12,021 nucleotides of DNA from Acidobacteriota bacterium (GTDB lineage Bacteria; Acidobacteriota; Terriglobia; Terriglobales; Acidobacteriaceae), in contig JAKCDN010000047.1 in assembly GCA_021841795.1 (NCBI GenBank), forward strand, positions 1-12,021. The letters run 5' to 3'. Of this stretch, positions 1 through 6,464 are shown piece after piece. The notes beneath the pieces were generated by a model. The model made no database searches and was not told where the DNA came from. It saw only the letters and a program-made list of their open reading frames with translations. Every line of letters starts with the position of its first letter. The first letter of the stretch is position 1. The translations under genes and the position numbers were made by a program.

Positions 1-861
1 TCGGTCAGCGGCGATGAGGCAGGTGAGAGAGACCAGGAACATGACCCAGCCGGAGAACTCGTGGAAGAAGCCCATGGCCTTGTCGGGATCCCAATATTGC
101 ACGCTGAGGCCGGTGCCGAGGAGGCGGACGGCGTTGGCGGCGATGGCGATGGGCACGCTGGCAAGAGCGAGCACGACACGCCGCCAGGTGGGGCGGTCGA
201 GGAAATAGCCGTAGAAGATGGACAGCGTGAGCAGGCTCATGAGGGAACGGATCCCGCTGCAGGCCTCTGCGACCTCCAGGCTCATGGCGGGCAACTCAAT
301 GATATTGCCTTCGCGGAGGACGGGTACGCCAAAGATCGGCAGCAGGGAGCTGGCGAGCTTGGAGGCGAGAAGCTGGAGGGGGAAGGTGATCTGCGTGTAG
401 ATGACGGCCGGGATGGGAATGGCCAGGAGCAGGACAAAGAGGGCGAAGCGGGTCTGCTTGAGCATGCCGCCGCCGCCGAAGGTGAGCACCAGGCCGGCAA
501 GGACGATGACCAGGGAGATACGGGAGAGAAAGAGCTCGGCCCCGTAGATGCCCATGAGCAGGACGAAGAGGCCGAAGGCGACGAAGACGACGCCGGCCCA
601 GTTGGGAGAGACGCGGGTCTTCTGCAGGACGGCGCGCTTTCGCCAGAGGACGAGGGCGGCAAAGGGGGGAACGAGAAAGCCGTGGGAGAAATCGGGGATG
701 TTCCACCAGTCAATGACGAGCTTGGCGAGGACGCGGAAGTAGGTGCCCAGCAGGAGCGCCGCGATCAGGAGCGCGCCTAGAGCCAGGTTCCGATCCAAGG
801 AGAGACGCGGCTCTCCGGATTCTTCCTGTGCGGTTATTTGCTGAGTCAGGGCTGTTGTCAT
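1..861 (-). CDS. Exosortase (EpsH/Xrt family), 3' end cut by window edge
   Basis: Integral inner-membrane transpeptidase-like cysteine protease expected to cleave C-terminal PEP-CTERM-type sorting signals of exported proteins. Reading the minus strand from ATG 861-859 gives 287 codons without a stop up to base 1. The active-site set is present: Cys201 in EACSGIRS, Arg246 in ANAVRLLG and His267 in FFHEFSGW. The N-terminal DWWNIPDFSHGFLVP stretch (about 51-65) is also typical of the EpsH/8TM exosortase core. Long hydrophobic segments alternate with short charged loops, fitting about eight membrane helices. A weak AGG lies 4 nt before the ATG. The gene is divergent from the EPS operon and has its own sigma-54-like promoter candidate. 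Its codons mostly end in C, unlike the G-ending plus-strand genes. The subtype (XrtA or an acidobacterial variant), and whether an EpsI-like domain follows, cannot be decided because the C-terminus lies outside the window. The family call is secure. Confidence 0.93.
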   Translation of the reverse strand, partial: MTTALTQQITAQEESGEPRLSLDRNLALGALLIAALLLGTYFRVLAKLVIDWWNIPDFSHGFLVPPFAALVLWRKRAVLQKTRVSPNWAGVVFVAFGLFVLLMGIYGAELFLSRISLVIVLAGLVLTFGGGGMLKQTRFALFVLLLAIPIPAVIYTQITFPLQLLASKLASSLLPIFGVPVLREGNIIELPAMSLEVAEACSGIRSLMSLLTLSIFYGYFLDRPTWRRVVLALASVPIAIAANAVRLLGTGLSVQYWDPDKAMGFFHEFSGWVMFLVSLTCLIAADR

Positions 862-898
862 GGGACCTGAGACACACTACATCCACTGCATACGGTTT

Positions 899-914
899 AG
901 CAATCCGAATGCCG
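899..914 (-). promoter_or_regulatory. Candidate sigma-54 (-24/-12) promoter for the exosortase gene
   Basis: Read on the minus strand, the bases are CGGCATTCGGATTGCT. The GG at 913-912 and GC at 901-900 have the strict -24/-12 spacing, and 8 of 11 fixed positions match TGGCACG-N4-TTGC (GGCA and TTGC intact). Transcription would start near 888, leaving a leader of about 27 nt before the exosortase ATG. Found by eye only; in GC-rich DNA such matches also arise by chance. The position and the adjacent sigma-54-family regulator gene raise its plausibility. Confidence 0.42.
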
Positions 915-1048
915 AAGGGATTGCGGGCCGTCCATGATTGATTTTGCCTGATCGGGCGGGGCCATGGAGTGGTTTGTGCGTAAAAAGGAAAGGTATTTCC
1001 ACTTTTGGCTGGTCTATGTGGGTAAAACATGCGACCTTGGAGGGAAGA

Positions 1049-1092
1049 GTTTTTCCTATGGCGGTGGGTCTGTTTTTCCTCAGTCGGTGGGT
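1049..1092. repeat. Tandem direct repeat, 2 x 21 nt, candidate activator-binding site
   Basis: Two copies lie at 1049-1069 and 1072-1092, offset by 23 bp. Each consists of GTTTTTCCT, a 4-nt variable spacer (ATGG or CAGT), then CGGTGGGT; 18 of 21 positions are identical. The 23-bp period is close to two DNA helical turns, so both copies face the same side. The block lies about 160-205 bp upstream of the predicted exosortase start and directly upstream of the regulator gene, where an enhancer-type or autoregulatory operator would be expected. Function is inferred. Confidence 0.55.
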
Positions 1093-1115
1093 AAAGGACG
1101 GGTAAGACAGGGTAA
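1089..1115 (+). repeat. Three helically phased GGGTAA motifs
   Basis: GGGTAA occurs at 1089-1094, 1100-1105 and 1110-1115, with steps of 11 and 10 bp, one helical turn each. A fourth copy stands alone at 1020-1025 inside GTGGGTAAA, a 9-mer repeated at 1087-1095. The first motif overlaps the end of the second 21-nt repeat. The spacing suggests cooperative protein binding on one face of the DNA, but a short G-rich motif in G-skewed sequence may recur by chance. Confidence 0.35.
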
Positions 1116-1167
1116 TCTAAGATTCCGTTGCGTGCCGGGGTTTGGAACCCGCATTGCTAAAGCCGGA

Positions 1168-2097
1168 ATGGAGTCTGAGAACCTTTTGATGGCAGATACG
1201 GCAACACTCCCCGGGCTGAAACGACTGAAGGCGCCCCTGCCGGGCCATCTTCATCCGGGGATCGCGCGCCTCGCCGAGAGTGACAGCCCGGTTTTGATTG
1301 TGGGCGAGCATGGGGTGGGGAAGCGGTCGATGGCGCGTCAGATGCACGCGATGTCGCGGCGTTCCCGCGGGTCCTACACGGAGATGGAGGGGGCAGAGGC
1401 GACGCCGGAGGCGGTAGCGGCGCAGCTTGCGGAGCGGGGGACGCTGTATCTGGCGGATGTCGCCGAGGTGAGCCTGGAACTGCAGGAGTGGCTGGTCCAA
1501 TGGTACGCGCAGACGGACGGCGGGCAGGGGTGCAGGCTGGTATGCGGCACGAGCAAGGAGCTGATCGACGAAGTCCGGGACTGGCATATGCGGGAGGACT
1601 TCTTCTATCTGGTTTCGACGGTGACGCTGCGCATTGCGCCGCTGCGCCACCGCAAGTCGGAGCTGCTGGGGATGGCGGATGAGCTGCTGACGCATTATTC
1701 GCGGCAGTTTGACCGTCCCAAGCCGGAGCTGCGCGCGGAGATTGTGGGATTTCTGCTGGAGCATACGTGGCCGGACAATCTGGCGGAGCTGCAGACGGCG
1801 ATGAAGGCGGTGGCGGCGATCGACGACCAGTCGGTATCGCTGGCGGCGCTGAAGGCGGCCGCGGCGGCGACGAAGCTGAGCGCGAACCGGCGGACGCCGC
1901 CGTTGAAGCAGGCGGCGCGGGTAGCGTCGTCGCAGATCGAGCGGCGGATGATCTCCGAGGTGATGGCAGCGACGGGCGGCAACCGCAAGCGCGCGGCCGA
2001 TGAGCTGGGAATCAGCTACAAAGCTTTGCTGTACAAACTGAAGCAGGCAGGGATTGACGGCCCTGCTGCGATGAATCGAAACGGAGCAGGGAGATGA
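1168..2097 (+). CDS. Degenerate sigma-54-type AAA+/Fis-domain transcriptional regulator
   Basis: Likely EPS operon regulator, about 309 aa, with no N-terminal sensor domain. The AAA+ part has a Walker A-like GEHGVGKR (46-53), a GTLYLADVAEV segment (91-101) where bacterial enhancer-binding proteins have GTLFLDEI, an arginine-finger-like MREDFFYLV (141-149), an APLRHRKSEL segment (157-166) and WPDNLAEL (201-208). The C-terminus (about 257-295) is a Fis-type helix-turn-helix, GGNRKRAADELGISYKALLY. The roughly 30-residue stretch that carries the GAFTGA sigma-54-contact loop is missing, and the Walker B Asp-Glu is replaced by Ala-Asp, so ordinary sigma-54 activation is doubtful. ATG 1168 was chosen, although ATG 1189 in the same frame is about equally good; neither has a strong ribosome site. 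The stop overlaps the next start (ATGA), coupling it to the export genes. Confidence 0.82.
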   Translation: MESENLLMADTATLPGLKRLKAPLPGHLHPGIARLAESDSPVLIVGEHGVGKRSMARQMHAMSRRSRGSYTEMEGAEATPEAVAAQLAERGTLYLADVAEVSLELQEWLVQWYAQTDGGQGCRLVCGTSKELIDEVRDWHMREDFFYLVSTVTLRIAPLRHRKSELLGMADELLTHYSRQFDRPKPELRAEIVGFLLEHTWPDNLAELQTAMKAVAAIDDQSVSLAALKAAAAATKLSANRRTPPLKQAARVASSQIERRMISEVMAATGGNRKRAADELGISYKALLYKLKQAGIDGPAAMNRNGAGR

Positions 2098-2705
2098 AAT
2101 CGGCAATTCTTTTTCTCGGAGCAGCATTGATCCCGGCGGTGGTGTGCGGGGCGCAGAGCGCGGCGCCGGCGGCCGCGGCCGCACCGACGATAGCGACGGC
2201 GGCCCCGCTGGCGGCGGCGCAGGGCGACTCGTACGTGATCGGCGCAAACGACGTGCTGGACGTCACGGTGTGGAAGGAGCCGACGCTGTCGGGCAACATT
2301 CTGGTGCGGCCGGACGGGATGATCTCGATGCCGCTGGTGGGGGATGTGAAGGCGGCGGGACTGACGCCGCTGCATCTGGCGAGCCAGGTATCCGACAAGC
2401 TGAAGAAGTTCGTGCAGGATCCGGTGGTTTCCGTGGTGGTGGTGGCGATCCACAGCAAGGTGATCTACATGATCGGCGAGGTGTCGAAGCCAGGACCGCT
2501 GGATATGATTCCCGACATGACGATGCTGGAAGCGATCAGCAGCGCCGGGGGTCTGACGGAATTTGCCAGGAAGAAGAAGATCTACATTCTTCGCGACCAT
2601 GGGGGAAAGCGCGAGAGGATTCCGGTACATTACAAGCAGGCGCTGGAGGGAAATCGCGCACTGGATCTGCCACTCTACCCCGGGGACACGATTGTTGTCC
2701 CATAA
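2094..2705 (+). CDS. Wza-like polysaccharide export protein (short XrtA-locus type)
   Basis: Periplasmic/outer-membrane export component for EPS, 203 aa. A signal peptide (about 1-20, hydrophobic run ILFLGAALIPAVV) is followed by an Ala-rich linker. The Poly_export domain spans about 46-120, starting YVIGANDVLDVTVWKEPTLS and including VRPDGMISMPLVGDV. One SLBB-type domain follows (about 121-203, VIYMIGEVSKPGPLDMIP) and ends at the usual YPGDTIVVP. It is about half the length of E. coli Wza and lacks the C-terminal helix that forms Wza's outer-membrane barrel. The Cys in AVVC is a poor lipobox because Val precedes it, so lipidation is doubtful. The length fits the periplasmic export protein of PEP-CTERM EPS loci (TIGR03027-like, from memory). 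GGAG lies 7 nt before the ATG, which overlaps the regulator stop. Confidence 0.9.
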   Translation: MKSAILFLGAALIPAVVCGAQSAAPAAAAAPTIATAAPLAAAQGDSYVIGANDVLDVTVWKEPTLSGNILVRPDGMISMPLVGDVKAAGLTPLHLASQVSDKLKKFVQDPVVSVVVVAIHSKVIYMIGEVSKPGPLDMIPDMTMLEAISSAGGLTEFARKKKIYILRDHGGKRERIPVHYKQALEGNRALDLPLYPGDTIVVP

Positions 2706-2707
2706 GG
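2704..2707 (+). promoter_or_regulatory. Ribosome-binding site deciding ATG 2715 over TTG 2712
   Basis: AAGG lies 7 nt before ATG 2715, and the in-frame TTG at 2712 would have only 4 nt. Initiation at ATG gives a clean signal peptide beginning MKTICKIAVV. Confidence 0.55.
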
Positions 2708-2714
2708 TCCTTTG

Positions 2715-3998
2715 ATGAAAACAATTTGCAAGATTGCGGTCGTTATCTTGATGGGCAGCGCGCTTCGGGCGGGAGCGCAGGTAGCGCCTGAAGCCACGAG
2801 CCCGGGAAGTCTGGGCGTGAGCGGGACGCTGACCTATGCGGCAAGGTACTCGCACATGATCGAGTATTACAGCGGGCAGAGCGGGCAGATGGCGTCGATA
2901 TCGGGCAATTTCGGATACGCGACGACGAGCAAGCACTATCCGTTTTCCGTCAATTTCGGAGCGGGCGACAGCTGGACGCTTACGGGGCCGAGCTTCGATA
3001 CGGGACCGTACGAGAATCTCAATATTACGCAGAACATCGTAGGGCACAAGTGGTCATTGGACCTGAACGATGACGTAAGCTATTTTCAGGGGACGCCGAT
3101 AACCGGTTATGCCGGAGCTCCGGGCACGGGAGCGCCGATCGGCCAACCCAGCACGACCCCGCAGACGCAGACCATTCTGACGTTGAACACGGTATCGATC
3201 GGCAATTACGCCACGGCGCAATACAACTATCAGATCAACGGCTCCTCGACGGTGAGCGCAGGCGGGGGCTCGGAGCTGCTTCGTTATCCGAACGGGGACG
3301 GCATCGACACCAACGGCGTGCTGGCCAACGCGCAGTGGACGCAGGTGCTGGACGCGCGCAATTCACTGATCGGCGCGTACTCGTTCGCGCAGTTCACGTT
3401 TTCGGATGTCGCTTTCACCATGGATACGAACTCACCGACGATCGGCTGGCAGCGCACGTGGACGCGCTCGGTGACCAGTTTTGTCTCCGCGGGACCGCAG
3501 TGGATCAGCAGCTCACTGAGCAGCTATCTGCCGTCGACGCTGGGGGTGTCAATCAACGCCACGGTCACCGACAGCACCAAAATCGGCAGCGCCAACGCGA
3601 TGTACAGCCATGGATTCATGGGCGGCGCGGGCTATATGTACGGCGGGGTGATGGACACGGTGAGCGGAGGCTTCAACCGCACCTTCGGCAGCGACGTGGC
3701 CAGCCAGTACAACCTGTCTCTTTCGTCGGGCTACTACCGGAACGCTCCGATCGACGCGCAGCAGCAGCAGGCGCAGCAGCAGTTTCCCATTGCGGGCATC
3801 GACGGAACGATCACGGGCGTGTTCGGTTCCGGGCAGGTGACGAGAAACCTGGGGCGGTATTTCTCGGCGTACGCCAACTACACCGGGTCCACGCAGTCGA
3901 CAGGCTCGGCGGTGCCGGGCAACGTGCTGACGACGTTATGGCAGGTGATCAGTTTCGGGATTGGCTTTACGCCGCAGCCGCTGCAACTGAGGCACTGA
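2715..3998 (+). CDS. Predicted outer-membrane beta-barrel protein of the EPS locus
   Basis: Exported 427-aa protein of unassigned family. An N-terminal signal peptide (Lys3, then IAVVILMGSALRAGA, likely cleavage after AGA near residue 22) precedes a long chain rich in Ser, Thr, Gly, Asn, Tyr and Gln. Alternating polar and aromatic residues (for example VISFGIGF near the end, YNLSLSSGYY, YFSAYANYTG) are typical of outer-membrane strands. There is no internal hydrophobic helix. A loop near 350 is Gln-rich (QQQQAQQQ, from CAG repeats at about 3758-3782). The C-terminus ends LQLRH instead of the usual aromatic residue. Its place between the Wza-like and Wzz genes matches the beta-barrel protein commonly found in exosortase EPS clusters (TIGR03016-like by position; sequence relation not tested). 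It may supply the outer-membrane pore that the short Wza lacks. Start chosen at ATG 2715 from the ribosome site. Confidence 0.8.
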   Translation: MKTICKIAVVILMGSALRAGAQVAPEATSPGSLGVSGTLTYAARYSHMIEYYSGQSGQMASISGNFGYATTSKHYPFSVNFGAGDSWTLTGPSFDTGPYENLNITQNIVGHKWSLDLNDDVSYFQGTPITGYAGAPGTGAPIGQPSTTPQTQTILTLNTVSIGNYATAQYNYQINGSSTVSAGGGSELLRYPNGDGIDTNGVLANAQWTQVLDARNSLIGAYSFAQFTFSDVAFTMDTNSPTIGWQRTWTRSVTSFVSAGPQWISSSLSSYLPSTLGVSINATVTDSTKIGSANAMYSHGFMGGAGYMYGGVMDTVSGGFNRTFGSDVASQYNLSLSSGYYRNAPIDAQQQQAQQQFPIAGIDGTITGVFGSGQVTRNLGRYFSAYANYTGSTQSTGSAVPGNVLTTLWQVISFGIGFTPQPLQLRH

Positions 3999-4003
3999 GT
4001 AGA

Positions 4004-4010
4004 AAAGGAG
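4004..4010 (+). promoter_or_regulatory. Strong ribosome-binding site of the Wzz gene
   Basis: AAAGGAG ends 4 nt before ATG 4015. It is the strongest Shine-Dalgarno match in the operon and fixes the start of the chain-length gene within the 16-nt gap after the beta-barrel gene. Confidence 0.7.
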
Positions 4011-4014
4011 ATCT

Positions 4015-5529
4015 ATGCTCGGGCATCGTGAACTAACCATTCAGGACTACGCGGCCATCGCCAAACGGCGGCTGTGGCTGGTCGTGCTGTGCACGCTGGG
4101 CGTTCTGGGCATCGCTCTTGCGCTCTCGTACTGGATTCCCCCCGAGTATCTGTCGCAGACGCTGGTGCTGATCGAGCAGCAGAAGGTGCCGACGGATTAT
4201 GTGACGCCGGTGCTGACGGAGGATCTTGGAGAGCGACTGGCGTCGTTGCGGGAGCAGATTCTGAGCCGTTCGCGTCTGGAGCCGATCATCCAGCGGTTCA
4301 ACCTGTTTGCCGGGGGCGGAGCCTCGATGGACGACCGCGTGGCCAAGACGCAGAAGGCGATTGACGTGAAGCCGGTAACGGCGGGAGCGCGGGCCGGTTT
4401 CTACATCATCTTCCGGGCGTCGGACGCGCGTACGGCGCAACAGGTGTGCAGCGAGATCACGTCGTTGTTTGTGAGCGAGAACCTGACGGCGCGGGAGGAG
4501 TCGGCGGAAGGCACGACGGAGTTTCTGAAGCAGCAACTGGCGGATGCGAAGAAGAACCTGGACGACCAGGACGCGAAGCTGGCGGACTTTGAGCGCAAAT
4601 ACCTGGGCCGACTTCCGGACCAGGAGCAATCGAACCAGAGCACGCTGCAGGCGCTGACGACGCAACTGGACGCGGCGACGCAATCGCTGGACCGGCTGCA
4701 GGAGAACGAGGGCTTCATCCAGTCGAACATTGCGGCGCAGGCGCGCGATCAGCGCGAGAGTGGGACGACGAATGTGTCATCGCCCGACAGCCGGCGGCAA
4801 GAGCTCAGGAGCCTGATGGAGCAGAAGCAGACGCTGGAGTCCCAATATACGCCGGACTATCCGGACGTGCAGGCGGTGAACCGGAAGATCAAGGAGTTGC
4901 AGGCGGAGATCGCGAGCGCGTCGTCGTCGCCGGCGACGGCGAAGGGATCGCCGGCGGCGTCGGCGTATGAGTCTCCGCAACTGCTGCAGGAGCGGGCGCA
5001 ACTGCGGGCGGTGCAACTGGCGATCACCAACGCCAAGCAGGAGCAGGAGCGGATCAAGAACCAGATTCAACTGTACGAAGGGCGGATCGAGTCGAGCCCG
5101 CTGGTGGAGCAGGAGTACAAGAAGGTGACGCGCGATCACGATATCGCGCAGGAGTTTTACAACAGCCTGCTGAAGAAGATGGACGAATCGTCGATGGCGA
5201 CGGCGCTGGAGCATCGCCAGGAAGGCGAGCAGTTCCGGGTGATGGATCCGCCGAATCTTCCCGACGCGCCGTACTTTCCCAACCGCATGAAGTTTTCCGG
5301 CGCGGGTCTGGCCGGAGGATTGATTCTGGGCCTGCTGCTGGCGGCGCTGCTGGAGTATCGGGACTCGACGCTGCGGACGGAGCTGGATGTGTGGGCATTT
5401 ACGAAGCTGCCGACACTTGCGGTTCTGTCGCATATCGAGGGTCTGCCGCGGCGCGAGAGGGCGGGCGAGGATGACGACGACGAGAGCCTGACCGGGACCG
5501 GAGTTCCCGCAGAAAGCGTCGGTGGATAG
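4015..5529 (+). CDS. Wzz/GNVR polysaccharide chain-length determinant
   Basis: Inner-membrane polysaccharide co-polymerase that controls EPS chain length, 504 aa. The order is a short cytoplasmic N-terminus with the Wzz-like TIQDYAAIAKRRLW, a first membrane helix at about 19-41, a large periplasmic region with long coiled coils (about 165-380, many E/Q/K/L heptads), the YTPDYPDVQAV segment typical of GNVR proteins, and the proline-rich PPNLPDAPYFPNR just before the second membrane helix (about 427-448). The cytoplasmic tail of about 55 residues ends in an acidic DDDDES patch. No Walker motif occurs, so the kinase is a separate protein, encoded two genes downstream. Length and layout fit the XrtA-system chain-length protein (TIGR03007-like, from memory). 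Only 2 nt separate its stop from the ATPase gene. Confidence 0.93.
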   Translation: MLGHRELTIQDYAAIAKRRLWLVVLCTLGVLGIALALSYWIPPEYLSQTLVLIEQQKVPTDYVTPVLTEDLGERLASLREQILSRSRLEPIIQRFNLFAGGGASMDDRVAKTQKAIDVKPVTAGARAGFYIIFRASDARTAQQVCSEITSLFVSENLTAREESAEGTTEFLKQQLADAKKNLDDQDAKLADFERKYLGRLPDQEQSNQSTLQALTTQLDAATQSLDRLQENEGFIQSNIAAQARDQRESGTTNVSSPDSRRQELRSLMEQKQTLESQYTPDYPDVQAVNRKIKELQAEIASASSSPATAKGSPAASAYESPQLLQERAQLRAVQLAITNAKQEQERIKNQIQLYEGRIESSPLVEQEYKKVTRDHDIAQEFYNSLLKKMDESSMATALEHRQEGEQFRVMDPPNLPDAPYFPNRMKFSGAGLAGGLILGLLLAALLEYRDSTLRTELDVWAFTKLPTLAVLSHIEGLPRRERAGEDDDDESLTGTGVPAESVGG

Positions 5530-5531
5530 GC

Positions 5532-6464
5532 ATGTACGAAAAGAATTTTGGCCTGCGTGCATCCCCGTTCGGCACCAGTCCCGATCCGCGTTTTCTGTGC
5601 ATGCTTCCGCAGATCAGGGAGACGCTGGCGGCGCTGCAGTACGGTATTGCATCGCGGCGGGGCTTTGTGGTGCTGACGGGCGAGGTGGGAACGGGAAAGA
5701 CCACGCTGCTGAAGGCGGTGCTGGGCACATTCATCAAGGTCCGGGTATCGTCGGCGTTTGTCTTCAATCCGCGCCTGGACGTGCATGATTTTCTGGATTT
5801 TGTGCTGACGGAGTTCGACATTCCGGTGAAGCGGCGGACGAAGGCGGGGATGCTGCTGGAGCTGAACAGCTGGATGATCGAGCGCTACCGCGAGGGCGGC
5901 CTGTGCGTGATCGCGGTGGACGAGGCGCAGAACCTGTCGTGGGATCTGATGGAAGAGATCCGACTGCTGACGAATCTGGAGACGTCGTCGGACAAGCTGC
6001 TGCAGATTGTGCTTTCGGGCCAGCCGGAGCTGGAGAAGAAGCTGCGCGATCCGCGGGTGCGGCAACTGCGCCAGCGGGTGTCAGTGTGGTGCAAGACGCA
6101 GCCGCTGGCGAGCGACCAGACTCCGGTGTACATCTCGGAGCGGCTGCGGATCGCGGGAGCGACGCAGCCGCTGTTCACGCCCGAGGCGATGGACGCGGTG
6201 CACAGCATTGCCAAGGGGATTCCGCGGATCATCAACCTGATCTGCGAGCACGCCATGATCTGCGCGTATGCCGAGCAGTCGACGCCGATCACGCCGCAGA
6301 TGGTTGAAGCGGTGAGCGGGGAGCTGAACCTGGATTCGCAGTCGTCGCCGCTGACGCCGAGGCGGGCGGGCCCACTGAGGGACAACGAGCAGAACCACGA
6401 GGTATCGCAGTTCATGGCTCCATTTACGGAGCCGCAAGATGAAGCCGAGGACAGCGCGCGATGA
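5532..6464 (+). CDS. XrtA-associated ExeA-like ATPase
   Basis: AAA ATPase of the ExeA/GspA-like group, 310 aa, found in exosortase EPS operons (TIGR03015-like, from memory); its exact role in export is unknown. The N-terminus has the family signature MYEKNFGLRASPFGTSPDPRF. Walker A is GEVGTGKTT (50-58), Walker B is CVIAVDEAQNL (125-135), and a sensor-1-like LQIVLSGQPEL lies at 157-167. AAA lid residues include GIPRIINLICEHAM. No membrane helix or peptidoglycan-binding domain follows, unlike full-length ExeA, and the last 50 residues are polar and probably disordered. The stop overlaps the kinase start (ATGA at 6461), so the two ATP-using proteins are probably translationally coupled. The context suggests it energises or assembles the export machinery; this is inference. 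Confidence 0.92.
   Translation: MYEKNFGLRASPFGTSPDPRFLCMLPQIRETLAALQYGIASRRGFVVLTGEVGTGKTTLLKAVLGTFIKVRVSSAFVFNPRLDVHDFLDFVLTEFDIPVKRRTKAGMLLELNSWMIERYREGGLCVIAVDEAQNLSWDLMEEIRLLTNLETSSDKLLQIVLSGQPELEKKLRDPRVRQLRQRVSVWCKTQPLASDQTPVYISERLRIAGATQPLFTPEAMDAVHSIAKGIPRIINLICEHAMICAYAEQSTPITPQMVEAVSGELNLDSQSSPLTPRRAGPLRDNEQNHEVSQFMAPFTEPQDEAEDSAR

Larger units (their letters stand above)
862..1167. promoter_or_regulatory. Divergent intergenic control region between exosortase and EPS operon
   Basis: This 306-bp stretch separates two divergent genes and is less GC-rich than its flanks, with runs such as TAAAAAGGAAAGG and two GTTTTTCCT copies. It must hold the promoters for both directions. It contains the sigma-54-like element at 899-914, a weaker plus-strand GG-N10-GC match at 965-979 (TGG then GTGC), the tandem repeat at 1049-1092 and phased GGGTAA motifs. 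No convincing sigma-70 pair with 16-18 bp spacing was found. An open plus-strand frame continues from 964 into the regulator, but its translation is unlike protein-family sequence and it covers the repeats, so it is treated as non-coding. Confidence 0.6.

Noticed and set aside
61..780. Long plus-strand open frame (239 aa, Asp/Glu/Gly/Gln-rich)
   Set aside because: It lies antisense to the exosortase, whose active-site motifs are unambiguous; the composition is low-complexity and arises from the C-ending codons opposite.
965..979. Plus-strand sigma-54-like element (TGG ... GTGC) before the regulator
   Set aside because: GG/GC spacing is right but only about 7 of 11 consensus positions match; not kept as a separate feature, only mentioned in the region note.
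964..1167. N-terminal extension of the regulator from ATG 964
   Set aside because: The extra 68 residues have no family resemblance, cover the tandem repeats and promoter-like elements, and are less GC-rich than coding DNA here.
1117..2247. Minus-strand open frame of 376 aa
   Set aside because: Arg/Pro/Leu/His-rich shadow antisense to the regulator; no motifs.
2016..3047. Minus-strand open frame of 343 aa
   Set aside because: His/Arg-rich shadow crossing the regulator end, the Wza-like gene and part of the barrel gene, which all have real motifs or signal peptides.
3758..3782. CAG-type repeat as a mobile or unstable element
   Set aside because: It encodes an in-frame Gln-rich loop of the barrel protein and is imperfect; no flanking repeats.
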